From positions 6,561,018 through 6,625,017 of the forward strand of contig NZ_CP045997.1 of NCBI RefSeq assembly GCF_010233585.1: a stretch of DNA of 64,000 bases, written 5' to 3'. The stretch comes from Spirosoma endbachense (GTDB lineage: Bacteria > Bacteroidota > Bacteroidia > Cytophagales > Spirosomataceae). A program made the position numbers and the translations under genes. Every line of letters starts with the position of its first letter. Positions within the stretch are counted from its first letter, which is position 1. The notes beneath the pieces were generated by a model, which saw only the letters and a program-made list of their open reading frames with translations, was not told the DNA's origin and made no database searches. This document shows positions 56,001 through 64,000 of the stretch, one piece after another.

Positions 56001-56084
56001 AATTCGCGTTTGAGCCATAGCCCCCACACAAAACAAGCAGAAAAGCACAGGCAGGAGGAATGTGTGAGTAATTGATTTTTGCAT
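53067..56084 (-). CDS. TonB-dependent receptor, no SusD partner
   Basis: A 1005-residue outer-membrane receptor. The signal is FLLPVLFCLFCVGAMAQ. A carboxypeptidase-regulatory-like domain follows (SGKITAEATKEELAGISIIVKG, about 28-110), then a TonB box region (GQEVVVSASRVEES), a plug (VSVERLDIRAFQATPSASFY ... NVRGFGANGNTRVVQLLDG) and a barrel. It has no STN domain, and no SusD gene is adjacent, so it is a general receptor rather than a SusC. Candidates include peptides, siderophores or vitamins. It is between a permease gene and a divergent oxidoreductase; whether they work together is open. Confidence 0.92.
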   Translation of the reverse strand: MQKSITHTFLLPVLFCLFCVGAMAQTRISGKITAEATKEELAGISIIVKGKVIGTITDQKGNFSLTTNTPTPFTIAISSIGFQSQEEVINGDRSDLNFALKEQVNLGQEVVVSASRVEESVLKSPVSVERLDIRAFQATPSASFYDAIQNIKGVDMSTQSLTFKSVNVRGFGANGNTRVVQLLDGMDNQAPGLNFSVGNIAGVSELDLESVELLPGAASALYGPNAINGLLLMTSKSPFQYQGLSAYVKGGVMNASNRSTATTPYYDAAFRYAKAFNNRLAFKVGISYLSAKDWQATDYRDQGFSNGYTLETGNRANNQGYDGINIYGDASANLYSNLYGNGQPGTGADGSSQILGLIASTPIPQAGNRTLPQLTGLTPQQIFNNIIPNLNISRTGYQESELVNYDATNLKLNGALHYRLNENVEAILQANWGTGTTVYTGADRYYIKGFKLGQYKLELKGSNFFVRAYTTQERSGDAYATGILGQGINEAWSGSAAKWFPTYFGTYAQTAFQGYTTAFLTALGSGQSPTAALAAAQATVTNQQSAWLNVARGAADQGRLLPGTAGFQQAFDAVTGKPIPGDATGVGARFLDKTNLYHGEAMYNFSKVIDPKLIELIVGGNVRRYALNSEGTLFARDENGKEFTIDEYGVYAQASKTLADVLKLTGSLRYDKNQNFKAQVSPRLSAVLTVAKVHNFRASFQRGFRIPTTQDQYIDLTTPTAHLIGGLPLFKQRYNFAGSPIYTLQSVQAFGAALQTGGAAALPQALGLLKTAVDTGYDPERVETYEVGYKGLIGNKLFIDAYYYYNRFLNFLGTQTVVQGRQPVSPTNPTSTLQLISAATRNVYFYPVNSTTQLKNAGWAIGLDYLLPGNYNIGANVSSNYLIDQDQIPTGFVTFFNTPKYRYNLSFGNRNIAGSNFGFNVVWRAQDSFRWESSFANTEATGRQQTIIPAYSTLDAQISKKIPGVKSILKIGGTNLIGKLYQQSWGNPSVGSMYYISLTFDQLMN

Positions 56085-56547
56085 AGGTGGCTGGTTAATA
56101 AATAGTTAACTTATAGAATACCTACTTTAATGCTAAACATACGGATAAGTCTTTATTCTGTGCAAGAAAATCTTGACATTAATTAATTATTTCCTCAATG
56201 GGTTTCCTGTCTTATTAGGCTCAAAGAGTGTTTTGGCGTTAGGGCATGGCCTTAAACCTGCCCCTGCGGGTTGCTAAACCGCATCCGGCATGAACGACGA
56301 GGTTTTGAGAATCGCGTCGGCTAACCCTCATAGCGTCGGTTTTAAGAAACCGACACCACATCTTTAAGAAACTCACACCACTTTTTTTAAGAAACCCATA
56401 CCACGTCGGCTACCTGGCTGATTCATTCACCAGTCAATCGCAAACAAATTCATGGATCTTCGACAATAGATAAAGTAGTAAATATCTAATTAAGATGCCT
56501 TTTCATTGTTAAGCATCTTATTTCTCAACCGATACTCTCTTACCACG
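56085..56547. other. Intergenic region between the receptor and the oxidoreductase
   Basis: 463 bases with no supportable gene. It contains a small repeat cluster listed separately; the left 120 bases are AT-rich and the middle is GC-rich. No consensus promoter was found by eye. Confidence 0.55.
56335..56404. repeat. Hairpin plus three short degenerate repeats
   Basis: GTCGGTTT-TAAG-AAACCGAC is an 8-bp hairpin with a 4-base loop. Starting in it, three units of the form TTTAAGAAACnnAnACCAC recur at steps of 22 and 23 bases. Confidence 0.65.
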
Positions 56548-57900
56548 ATGACGAACGAATCAAACCGGCGTGATTTCCTCAAAACCTCCGGCCTGCTGAC
56601 AGGTGGTGCCCTACTTGGCAGTCTACCGTTCAGCGCAAAGGCCGAAACTGGCCATCCTGGCTATCATTTTTCAGCGAACGATACAATAAAAGTAGCTTTG
56701 ATTGGCTGTGGTGGCCGTGGAACGGGTGCTGCTCAACAGGCTCTTAGCACGAAACAAAACGTCAAAATCGTTGCCATGGCCGATGCCTTCCGCGACCGTC
56801 TCGACGATGCCTATAAGGCTCTGATCGGACGTGGTGCCAAAGCGGCCGATGGAACGCCAAAAGTAGACGTGCCGGAAGACCATAAGTTCGTTGGGTTTGA
56901 TGCCTACAAACAGGCTATGGCCTTAGCGGATGTAGTAATTCTGGCTACTCCACCCGGTTTCCGGCCAAGCCACTTTGAAGAGGCTGTTCGGCAGGGCAAG
57001 CAGGTTTTCATGGAAAAACCCGTTGCCACCGACGCTCCGGGCATTCGTCGGGTGTTGGCAGCTGCGGAAGAGGCCAAAAAGAAAAAATTAAACGTAGTCG
57101 TAGGTTTACAACGGCGCTATCAACCCAGCTACCGCGATATGATTAAGCGCATCCACGACGGTGCCTTAGGCGACATCGTGGGCGGACAGGTGTACTGGGT
57201 TAGCGGAGGAGTCTGGCAGAAGCCCCGCAAACCAAATCAGACTGAAATGGATTACCAGATGCGTAACTGGTATTATTTTAACTGGCTCTGTGGCGATCAC
57301 ATTAATGAACAGCACGTTCACAACATTGACGTGGCCAACTGGGTGAAAAACAGTTATCCCGTATCGTGCCAGGGAACGGGCGGTCGGCAGGTACGAACAG
57401 GCAAAGATTATGGCGAAATTTTCGATCACCATATTGTCGATTTTGTCTATGCCGATGGCACAACCATCAACAGCCAGTGCCGACACTATGAAGGCACCTA
57501 CAGCCGGGTCGACGAAATGTTCCTGGGAACTAAAGGGAAGATTGAAGGTATGGAAAAGAAAAGCAGCGCATTGATGGGCTATAACGGTCAGCCGATCTAT
57601 ACCCATGATAGCAAAGCCGATGGGAATCCTTACCAGATTGAACACGACGAATTGTTCGAAGCCATTGCCAAAGGAGAATATAAATTTGCGGATGCCGAAC
57701 GTGTTGCCAAAAGCACAATGACGGCCATTATGGGCCGTATGGCTACTTACTCTGGTAAAGTTGTGAAGTGGGATGAAGCACTAAATTCACAGATCGATCT
57801 TTTCCCCTCAACGCTGGCCTGGGATGCTCTGCCTAAGAGTTTACCCGATAAAGATGGGTTTTACCCAATAGCGGTACCGGGTAAAACAATAGCGGTTTAA
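56548..57900 (+). CDS. Tat-exported Gfo/Idh/MocA family oxidoreductase
   Basis: A 450-residue NAD(P)-dependent sugar dehydrogenase-fold protein. SNRRDFLKTSGLLTGGALLG is a twin-arginine signal, so the folded, cofactor-bound protein is sent to the periplasm. The Rossmann part has VALIGCGGRGTGAAQQAL (about 50-67), VVILATPPGFRP and MEKPVATDAPG, where the Lys of EKP is the usual catalytic residue. The C-terminal domain has GDHINEQHVHNIDVANW. ATG preceding the Tat motif is chosen over an earlier in-frame codon. Exported members of this family are common in Bacteroidota and some act as glycosidases by an NAD-dependent mechanism; the substrate here is not known. Confidence 0.92.
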   Translation: MTNESNRRDFLKTSGLLTGGALLGSLPFSAKAETGHPGYHFSANDTIKVALIGCGGRGTGAAQQALSTKQNVKIVAMADAFRDRLDDAYKALIGRGAKAADGTPKVDVPEDHKFVGFDAYKQAMALADVVILATPPGFRPSHFEEAVRQGKQVFMEKPVATDAPGIRRVLAAAEEAKKKKLNVVVGLQRRYQPSYRDMIKRIHDGALGDIVGGQVYWVSGGVWQKPRKPNQTEMDYQMRNWYYFNWLCGDHINEQHVHNIDVANWVKNSYPVSCQGTGGRQVRTGKDYGEIFDHHIVDFVYADGTTINSQCRHYEGTYSRVDEMFLGTKGKIEGMEKKSSALMGYNGQPIYTHDSKADGNPYQIEHDELFEAIAKGEYKFADAERVAKSTMTAIMGRMATYSGKVVKWDEALNSQIDLFPSTLAWDALPKSLPDKDGFYPIAVPGKTIAV

Positions 57901-57929
57901 GACCAAACTTCCTGTATTTATCTGGTTAA

Positions 57930-57966
57930 AATAAGGCCGACTGCCAACTGTGCAGTCGGCCTTATT
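57930..57966 (+). terminator. Terminator after the oxidoreductase gene
   Basis: AATAAGGCCGACTGC and its perfect 15-base complement enclose a 7-base loop, 29 bases after the stop codon, with a short T-rich tail. Confidence 0.87.
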
Positions 57967-58102
57967 CTGTTTCAGAAAGCGACTATTTTAATTCGTAAAA
58001 TCCTGTCTATCTATTTGATTAATAACTAGTTTGAGTGGCATAAGCAACCCCAATAACCGGTATTGCATCTGGTAGCTAACTGGACTAATATTAATCCTTT
58101 TT

Positions 58103-59284
58103 ATGGCTACCATTCAGCACCAAAGAGAACACTATATCGATTGGATCAGGGTTCTCGCCTTCATGGTCTTAATCTTTTTTCATTGCTCCATGCCTTTTGT
58201 GCGGTTTGGCTGGGAGATCAAAAACGAAGAACATTCGATCGTCCTCGATCGGCTTATAATCTGGTTGCACCAGTGGCGGCTACCTTTATTATTTTTCATT
58301 TCGGGAGTTGGAGTTAGCTTTTCTATACGGAAGCGGTCGGTTCTTTCATTTTTCGGGGAGCGAGTTATCCGGTTATTCATCCCCTTGCTTTTCTCCATGC
58401 TTTTTGTCATTCCCCTGCAGGTGTATTTTGAGCGCCTACAGGAAAAGCGGATCGATGAAAGTTACTGGCATTTCTATCCCTCAGTCTGGACTTTTATCCC
58501 CTATCCTGAGGGCACCCTTACCTGGAGTCATTTATGGTTTGTAGTCTACTTATTCGTATTTACAATTTTGCTGCTGCCCATTTTCTATTTATTCAACGTT
58601 CGGGCTCTGCGGATTTGGAAGCAAAAAATCAATCCGTTTTTTAGCCATCCACTCGCCAATCTATCACTGGCAATTCCTTTTATACTCTACTATTTTACTT
58701 TGTATATTCGATGGCCAGCTCAGGGCAGTTTATTTGATGATTGGTTTGTGTTTAACTCATCGATCACATTTTATTTTTTCGGTTACTTTCTCGGCGATTT
58801 ATCATCCTTCTGGATCACCTGCGAAAAATACCGCAAGTTTTTTTTATCAGTTTCCCTGCTTTGTATGGCCGTTTTATTCTGGAACTATTACTGGGCGGTC
58901 AATTTGCCGAAGCAACAGGATAATTCACTTTATCTATACGGCCTTTTTGACGGTCTGCATATCTGGTCGACCATTCTGGCTATTATTGGTTTTGCCAAAC
59001 GGCATTTAAATTTCACGAATCCAACACTCAGGTATTTAACTTCAGCCGTTTACCCATTTTACATTCTTCATCAAACGATTATTGTATCAACAGGCTATTA
59101 CATTGTTCAATGGAACAGCCCCATTGCAGTGAAGTTGGTGGCGTTGATCCTTGTTTGCTTTCTCCTTTTATTTACGCTATATCATTTCCTGATCCGTCCT
59201 TTTGTTCTCACTCGTATACTGTACGGATTAAAGCCAAAGCAGATCAAACTGAATGAGAAGCTTGCTTATGTGGAACAGGTATAG
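58103..59284 (+). CDS. Acyltransferase-3 family membrane protein
   Basis: A 393-residue inner-membrane protein with about 10 hydrophobic segments. The N-terminus has YIDWIRVLAFMVLIFFHCSMPF, the acyltransferase-3 signature in which a RxxAxxxVxxFH-like helix carries an active-site His, and RLPLLFFISGVGVSFSIRKR follows. The late helix has HQTIIVSTGYYIVQW. Members O-acetylate or O-succinylate envelope sugars, glucans or other surface compounds using cytoplasmic acyl-CoA. No glycan genes are close, so the target is unknown. Its stop codon is one base from the stop of the convergent apbE gene. Confidence 0.9.
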   Translation: MATIQHQREHYIDWIRVLAFMVLIFFHCSMPFVRFGWEIKNEEHSIVLDRLIIWLHQWRLPLLFFISGVGVSFSIRKRSVLSFFGERVIRLFIPLLFSMLFVIPLQVYFERLQEKRIDESYWHFYPSVWTFIPYPEGTLTWSHLWFVVYLFVFTILLLPIFYLFNVRALRIWKQKINPFFSHPLANLSLAIPFILYYFTLYIRWPAQGSLFDDWFVFNSSITFYFFGYFLGDLSSFWITCEKYRKFFLSVSLLCMAVLFWNYYWAVNLPKQQDNSLYLYGLFDGLHIWSTILAIIGFAKRHLNFTNPTLRYLTSAVYPFYILHQTIIVSTGYYIVQWNSPIAVKLVALILVCFLLLFTLYHFLIRPFVLTRILYGLKPKQIKLNEKLAYVEQV

Positions 59285-59285
59285 G

Positions 59286-60401
59286 TTACCGGAATGGGGC
59301 CAATTGCCATTGGCGCAATTGGCCCTTTTTAGTTTCGATAATCAGCAAGTTTGCCCCCGGCCAACGGTTAATTAACCGACGACTCTTAGTCAACCCGGCC
59401 ACGCTAAATACTTTCGTGAGCGCGTCGGCGTGGTAGCCGTTGGGAGCCATCACAGTGGCTCGAACAAAATGATGCAGGCCCAGACCAGTACGCGGGTCCA
59501 TAATGTGTGAGTAACGTCGACCCTTATACTCCAGAAACCGGTAGGTGTCGCCCGATGTCGTTATGGCAGCATTTTTGAGAAAAACGGTTGCGGTATCGGG
59601 ATCTCCGGCCTTTCCTGATCCAATACCGACACGCCAGCCTGCCGGGTTATCTGGCGGTGGATCGCCTACCAGAATATCACCCCCAATGTCTATCAGCGCC
59701 GACTGAATTCCGAACTGGTGCAATACTGTCAACGCTTCATCGATAGCAAAACCTTGCCCAATACCACCCACATCCAGACGCATACCCGACCGTCGAAGCT
59801 TTACTGAATGATGAATGCTATCTAACTCCATTAACCGATAACCCACTGACCGCCTGGCCCGACGACGTTCTTTTGCCGTTGGAAATTCCTTTCGTCGAAC
59901 GGCTCTTCGCCATAAAAGCGACAAGGGTCCGACGGTTGGATCAAAGCGCCCGTTTGAGAGTCGGGCTATGGTTTGTGCCTTATTCAAGACATCGAATAAC
60001 TCAGCAGACACAGGTACCCATTGGCCGGAACCACCGGTTGCCGATAAACGATTAATTTCGGAACCGTCCAGATAATCGCTCATGATCTGATTCAGGGAGT
60101 CCATTCTGGCCGAAACGGCGGCATTGGCTCGCTGTGCCATTACACTATCAGCCGTATAAAAAATTACATTGAACTGCGTGCCCATCAAACCCCGATGAAA
60201 CGTAAAGCGATGTGCAACCGATTGAGCCGTACAAAAGGTAGAAAGGAATAAGGTGGCGATCAGCAGATGTATTGCCAGTCGAGAAGGAAATAGGGTGCGT
60301 CTTAAGCGTTTATGACGTAAATTTATTAACCTGTAGAAGTGTTTCCACTGAAATTGAGATAAGGCTTCTACGGGAAATTTTGCTAATCGTATTATGGTCA
60401 C
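59286..60401 (-). CDS. apbE: FAD:protein FMN transferase (ApbE family)
   Basis: A 371-residue periplasmic flavin transferase that attaches FMN to a Thr or Ser of partner proteins such as Na+-NQR or Rnf subunits. Family blocks are MGTQFNVIFY, MSDYLDGSEINRLS, GMRLDVGGIGQGFAIDEAL, and GRRYSHIMDPRTGLGL with the Mg/FAD-binding Asp. A signal-like hydrophobic stretch, LAIHLLIATLFLSTFCTAQS, precedes the domain after a basic n-region. The start is uncertain: there is no ATG between the domain and far upstream, and the nearest usable codon is this GTG, which overlaps the start of the divergent small gene by 8 bases. A farther upstream start would run through that gene and is unlikely. Confidence 0.82.
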   Translation of the reverse strand: MTIIRLAKFPVEALSQFQWKHFYRLINLRHKRLRRTLFPSRLAIHLLIATLFLSTFCTAQSVAHRFTFHRGLMGTQFNVIFYTADSVMAQRANAAVSARMDSLNQIMSDYLDGSEINRLSATGGSGQWVPVSAELFDVLNKAQTIARLSNGRFDPTVGPLSLLWRRAVRRKEFPTAKERRRARRSVGYRLMELDSIHHSVKLRRSGMRLDVGGIGQGFAIDEALTVLHQFGIQSALIDIGGDILVGDPPPDNPAGWRVGIGSGKAGDPDTATVFLKNAAITTSGDTYRFLEYKGRRYSHIMDPRTGLGLHHFVRATVMAPNGYHADALTKVFSVAGLTKSRRLINRWPGANLLIIETKKGQLRQWQLAPFR

Positions 60402-60597
60402 GATCAAAAATAAATTCGTTTTACTGGCCGCTGCCTTCTGGATAATCGGAATTGTGCTTCTCCTGATTGGTGCATGGGCCAGAAATAACCATTCCGATGC
60501 AGCCGGGACCTTACTGACACTAGGCATTCTGGGTCAGGCTATTGGCTTCGGCTTTTTGGGTTTTGCTATTATGCAGGCTGTTCTGAAGAAAAAGTAG
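60394..60597 (+). CDS. Small two-helix membrane protein, function unknown
   Basis: A 67-residue protein with two hydrophobic helices at about 7-25 (FVLLAAAFWIIGIVLLLIGAW) and 38-62 (LLTLGILGQAIGFGFLGFAI), joined by a polar turn (ARNNHSDAA) and ending in Lys-rich AVLKKK. I do not recognise a family. The gene starts within the 5' end of the divergent apbE gene, so the two may share a control region. Its stop is followed within 20 bases by the convergent Uma2-type gene end. Confidence 0.65.
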   Translation: MVTIKNKFVLLAAAFWIIGIVLLLIGAWARNNHSDAAGTLLTLGILGQAIGFGFLGFAIMQAVLKKK

Positions 60598-60613
60598 TAT
60601 TCTTATTCTTGGA

Positions 60614-61186
60614 TCAAGCCTTGAATAAATCCTCGATCACAAATTGAAAATCGGGTACCACAGGGGCGGCTGAACAAACATCCTGCCCTTTAAATACCCT
60701 GATATCATCGGGCGAGGAGTAGGCATAAATTTTCTGTTGTTTCTGAGCAATGTACCAGACCAGCTGAACACCCGCATCAAAGTAGTCCTGCACTTTCTCC
60801 AGCACGTCGTTCTGCGACTCTGAGTCCGATAAAATCTCGATGGCTAAGGGAGGCATAAAGCGTTTACCTATTTTAGCTTCTCTTATCTGCTCATCGGTGA
60901 AAATAGCCAAATCAGGGATTCGTTTGCGAAACGCATCGACATACGCATCTCCTTCTGACAACATTTCTGCTCCTTGCTGGTATAACTGTGTTTTGGCAAA
61001 GGCACGCATTAAAAATCGAGCAATAAACAATTCTTCCTGCTTCATGGCGGGTTTCCTGATGATTCTTCCCCGCACGAACTCGTAGTTTACATCCGTTTTT
61101 TTACGGGCAAGCCACTTTTCGAATTCGGCAACCGTTTGCGGTGCCGACCGACGTTTCGCGCGGGATGTGGTTATCTTCGTTTCCAT
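60614..61186 (-). CDS. Uma2 family (DUF820) endonuclease-like protein
   Basis: A 190-residue protein with a predicted PD-(D/E)xK restriction-endonuclease fold. The motifs are KRIPDLAIF (the PD strand), PPLAIEILSDSESQNDVLEKVQDYFDAGVQLVWYI (with the E-x-L and later Lys) and a C-terminal FKGQDVCSAAPVVPDF strand region. Uma2 proteins are abundant in cyanobacteria and Bacteroidota and their role is not established; some are thought to be mobile-element or defence related. There are no flanking repeats or transposase here. ATG at METKITTSRAKRR is chosen over an upstream TTG. The 20 N-terminal residues are basic and may be unstructured. Confidence 0.85.
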   Translation of the reverse strand: METKITTSRAKRRSAPQTVAEFEKWLARKKTDVNYEFVRGRIIRKPAMKQEELFIARFLMRAFAKTQLYQQGAEMLSEGDAYVDAFRKRIPDLAIFTDEQIREAKIGKRFMPPLAIEILSDSESQNDVLEKVQDYFDAGVQLVWYIAQKQQKIYAYSSPDDIRVFKGQDVCSAAPVVPDFQFVIEDLFKA

Positions 61187-61264
61187 ATTGAGCAGTTGGT
61201 TTATCAACCGTTATTGCCGACATAAGTCTGCACTGAAAGAATTTATTCCAGGCTGAAGTCAAAT

Positions 61265-62368
61265 CTACAAAATTCCGGCCTCCTGGCGGTCTATCTGCGA
61301 GACTTTGTTGCGCAGGTACATGTCCACGAGCACCAAAGCGGCCATTGCCTCGACGATAGGCACGGCACGCGGTACAACACATGGATCATGTCGGCCTTTT
61401 CCTGAAACAGTTACCGGCTGGCCATGAATATCTACGCTGTCCTGATCCTGCATGATGGTCGCTACGGGTTTGAAAGCGGTGCGAAAGTAAATGTCTTCGC
61501 CGTTACTGATTCCACCCTGAATTCCCCCCGACTGGTTGGTTTTGGTACGAACTCGCCCTTGTTCATCCGTATAAAATTCGTCGTTATGCTGCGAACCGTA
61601 CAATGCTGCACCCGCAAATCCGCTGCCGTATTCAAATCCTTTAACAGCATTGATGCTCAGCATCGCTTTGCCCAGTTCGGCATGGAGTTTATCGAAAACC
61701 GGCTCGCCCCAACCAACTGGGACCCCCGTTACGACGCAATCGACTATTCCGCCGATCGAATCGCCCTGCTTGCGAGTTTCGTCAATGTATTGAAACATGC
61801 GTTCGGCCATTTCGGGATCAGGACAACGAACAGGATTCTCTTCGGCAAGGGCCAGATTTAGGTCAGCATATGCTTTTTCGAGCTTCATCGTACCAACCTG
61901 CGAAACGTAAGCCTGAACCTGAACACCCTGCTGCGCCAGGAGCAGTTTAGCTACCGCACCCGCGGCAACCCGCGCTGCCGTTTCGCGCGCCGATGACCGC
62001 CCACCACCCCGATAATCACGGGAGCCGTATTTAGTTTGATAGGTGTAATCGGCATGGGAAGGCCGAAACTGTTCGGCAATATGGCCATAGTCTTTACTTC
62101 GCTGGTCGGTATTGCGAATTACTAGTGCGATGGGTGTTCCCTGTGTTTTTCCGTCAAACACGCCCGACAATACCTCAAATTCATCAGCCTCACGCCGTTG
62201 GGTTGTAATTCGTGACTGGCCAGGTTTACGCCGATCCAAATCATGCTGAATAAAATCAGTATCAAACGTCAATCCGGCCGGGCAACCATCTATAACCACG
62301 CCAATGGCTGGCCCATGTGATTCGCCGAAAGTAGAAATTTTAAATAGTGTTCCGTACGTACTACTCAT
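61265..62368 (-). CDS. aroC: Chorismate synthase
   Basis: A 367-residue FMN-dependent enzyme that makes chorismate from 5-enolpyruvylshikimate 3-phosphate, the last common step of aromatic amino acid, folate and quinone synthesis. The signature blocks are [19 protein letters not shown] at the start, [53 protein letters not shown] for FMN binding, and [14 protein letters not shown] and [18 protein letters not shown] near the end. The last two basic residue blocks hold the catalytic His and Asp. Length is typical. It stands alone between batD and the Uma2 gene. Confidence 0.98.
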   Translation of the reverse strand: MSSTYGTLFKISTFGESHGPAIGVVIDGCPAGLTFDTDFIQHDLDRRKPGQSRITTQRREADEFEVLSGVFDGKTQGTPIALVIRNTDQRSKDYGHIAEQFRPSHADYTYQTKYGSRDYRGGGRSSARETAARVAAGAVAKLLLAQQGVQVQAYVSQVGTMKLEKAYADLNLALAEENPVRCPDPEMAERMFQYIDETRKQGDSIGGIVDCVVTGVPVGWGEPVFDKLHAELGKAMLSINAVKGFEYGSGFAGAALYGSQHNDEFYTDEQGRVRTKTNQSGGIQGGISNGEDIYFRTAFKPVATIMQDQDSVDIHGQPVTVSGKGRHDPCVVPRAVPIVEAMAALVLVDMYLRNKVSQIDRQEAGIL

Positions 62369-62457
62369 GCTTGCTTATGGCTAGTGGATGCCGATGCTCA
62401 GATACTGAATCGCAGAAAACAACCCTTTCCCGAATGCATCATCTCGAATCCACTCAT

Positions 62458-63909
62458 TTATCTCTTAAAAAATACAAAGATCATTCCTAATAGCATCAAT
62501 ACAATCAACACATTGGCAATCGCTCGAATTAAAACCGGAATACTCAAGGGTTGATGCGTACTATCCATCGTTTCGATACCGGCATACAGGGAATCTCCGG
62601 CGGGCGTTACAACAACGGTTTCGCCGTTTGTGCCCGACAACGCAGCTTCTACCGTTGAATTAATAGCGATTGCCGATCCTTTTTTGCCGACCTGTAGCTG
62701 TAAACGTGGTCGAAGCGTATCATATCGGGCCGTTTGCGGATTAAAATAAATCCATTGAAAGCGATTGATCAATGAAATCATTCCATTCTGATGGGGCACA
62801 ACAAAATAAGTAAACGTCTTATGGCCCGTAACCTCCGTGCCCGAATTATTAATGGTATGGCGTTCTTTGGGAGGAAACACATCAACAGCGGTGGTGTCAC
62901 TAAGCGTTTCGGGTGCCGGAAGCGTCGCGATATTACCTTCACCTGTCACAGAAAATGTATAGCGAACACTTTGCCCAACGCTGACTCGCTGCCGTTCCAG
63001 GCCTTCTTCCAGGCGGAATAATCCAACGGGCACCCGCCCCCGCAAGGGATGCGCTGGCAACGGCCGAACGGCCACAGTAAGCGGTTTGCTGGTAAAGACA
63101 ATCGTTTCTGGCTTAGCCGATGGTGGACCAATAATAGGCTCCTTGCCCAGCCACAGGGTCACCGCCGGTAATTTTAACGTCTGATTCGATAACGGAAAAA
63201 AAACGGATTGATAAAGCCGAAACTCCCGAAACTTTTTTCCGCCAACCGATACGGGCATAGGATTTAGCTCGGTTATATTCAGGTTTTCTTCCCACGCATT
63301 GGCCGGCCGGATTTTTTTATTGATTGCCTGTAACTGCTTATCGAGAGCGGTAAAACTTAGTTTATAAGGATAATTGTCGGCGACAAAAAACGACAGCGTC
63401 AGCGCTACACTTTCGCCCGAAAAAATTATAGATTTTGAGGCTCGAAGTGATAGGAAAGCCGACCCATTAGGCGGAGGAACAATGGCTGTAGCCGTCAAAT
63501 TAGTAGGAATTGACGCGGTTGCCGACGAACGAACCACTAAAATCGTACCCTCCGATTGCACCGTTTCATCATTGACCTGGATACTAAATGGCGGGACTCG
63601 AAAACGTCCCGGTGCCCGTGCCTGATAATTTTGCGTAATAACTTGATTAGTAATTGTTTTTCCACCAATTTCACTGGGCGTAACGCTCGCGGAGGTCCCC
63701 TTTTTGGTGAACCCCGCAATATCAGGAAAAGTGATGGATGGCCGGGTGTCACTGTTGGGAATGATAACAGAAATAGTGAAAGGCCGTTCAATCGGAAAAT
63801 TTGTTTGACCTAACTCAATAGTTATGTCATTTTCAATTACTTGGCTAAAGCCAGCAATTGAGACACAAAAAAATAATGCAAGAAAATTGCGGAATATTGC
63901 AAGCATCAT
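62458..63909 (-). CDS. BatD family protein
   Basis: A 483-residue envelope protein. MLAIFRNFLALFFCVSIAGFSQ is a signal peptide, followed by Ig-like beta domains with characteristic BatD strings (FPIERPFTISVIIPN, PPFSIQVNDETVQSEGTILVV, SIIFSGESVALTLSFFV, FTYFVVPHQNG) and one C-terminal membrane helix near 460-480 (LIRAIANVLIVLMLLGMIFVFF). Bat proteins occur in gene sets with MoxR ATPases and von Willebrand factor A proteins and were first tied to aerotolerance in Bacteroides. In this window it is the only member; the rest could lie beyond the right edge or elsewhere. The first of two adjacent ATG codons is used. Confidence 0.87.
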   Translation of the reverse strand: MMLAIFRNFLALFFCVSIAGFSQVIENDITIELGQTNFPIERPFTISVIIPNSDTRPSITFPDIAGFTKKGTSASVTPSEIGGKTITNQVITQNYQARAPGRFRVPPFSIQVNDETVQSEGTILVVRSSATASIPTNLTATAIVPPPNGSAFLSLRASKSIIFSGESVALTLSFFVADNYPYKLSFTALDKQLQAINKKIRPANAWEENLNITELNPMPVSVGGKKFREFRLYQSVFFPLSNQTLKLPAVTLWLGKEPIIGPPSAKPETIVFTSKPLTVAVRPLPAHPLRGRVPVGLFRLEEGLERQRVSVGQSVRYTFSVTGEGNIATLPAPETLSDTTAVDVFPPKERHTINNSGTEVTGHKTFTYFVVPHQNGMISLINRFQWIYFNPQTARYDTLRPRLQLQVGKKGSAIAINSTVEAALSGTNGETVVVTPAGDSLYAGIETMDSTHQPLSIPVLIRAIANVLIVLMLLGMIFVFFKR

Positions 63910-64000
63910 TGTTAATTTGGGGCAACAATTTTATAAGATCAGCCGTTACGGTTTAAGTAGCCCAATAAGAACGAACCAGTCAACCTCTTTCAGTATCCAT

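Noticed and set aside
60614..61186. A mobile element or defence island around the Uma2-type gene
   Set aside because: No transposase, integrase, flanking repeats or toxin-antitoxin partner are visible; neighbours are ordinary genes.
63910..64000. A partial gene at the right edge
   Set aside because: The last 91 bases show no frame with recognisable coding features, so I cannot support a gene.

Overview
The window reads as chromosomal DNA of a Cytophagales bacterium (phylum Bacteroidota), most like Spirosoma and its relatives. That placement is inferred from content, not from a database match: two SusC/SusD outer-membrane nutrient importers, an ECF sigma/FecR pair of the Bacteroidota type, a three-gene succinate dehydrogenase in the order C-A-B with one five-helix cytochrome b, BatD, promoter-like TAnnTTTG boxes, and starts that mostly lack a Shine-Dalgarno sequence. 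I saw no insertion sequence, prophage, CRISPR array or rRNA. The one tRNA is tRNA-Gln(TTG).

Layout. 1-9331 is housekeeping: the end of a DUF3050 gene, a PlsC-type acyltransferase, a PiT phosphate transporter, rlmN, a CvpA gene, a yqeY-like gene, pdxJ, mnmH, a small lipoprotein, prfA and a 60-residue orphan. 9624-22518 is a sugar-diacid module on the plus strand: ECF sigma factor, FecR anti-sigma factor, SusC with an STN signalling domain, SusD, an HpaI/GarL-type aldolase, a GntP-type permease, a GarR-type reductase, an exported UxuA-like protein and glucarate dehydratase. Together they can import glucarate or a related aldarate, dehydrate it, cleave the product to pyruvate and tartronate semialdehyde, and reduce the latter to glycerate. 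22635-27682 holds sdhCAB (minus), fabD and tRNA-Gln.

28058-45173 is the most unusual part. After a TetR regulator, a minus-strand block runs SusC, SusD, two tandem 1.1-kb-residue FG-GAP/ASPIC-UnbV (CRTAC1-like) lipoproteins overlapping by 4 bases, a vanadium-dependent haloperoxidase lipoprotein with a complete vanadate site, a small predicted outer-membrane protein and an exported GH65-type glycosidase. A very long GC-rich imperfect palindrome lies between the SusD gene and the first CRTAC1-like gene. No characterised pathway that I know of combines these parts.

45648-64000 is mixed: a fused FAD/Fe-S D-lactate or glycolate dehydrogenase, a secreted M43-type metalloprotease with DUF11 repeats, an APC permease, a lone TonB-dependent receptor, a Tat-exported Gfo/Idh/MocA oxidoreductase, an acyltransferase-3 membrane protein, an ApbE-type flavin transferase divergently overlapping a small membrane protein, a Uma2-family protein, aroC and batD. 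Several strong hairpin terminators separate the units, and short repeat-built hairpins occupy the spacers inside the sdh and yqeY-cvpA-rlmN gene runs.
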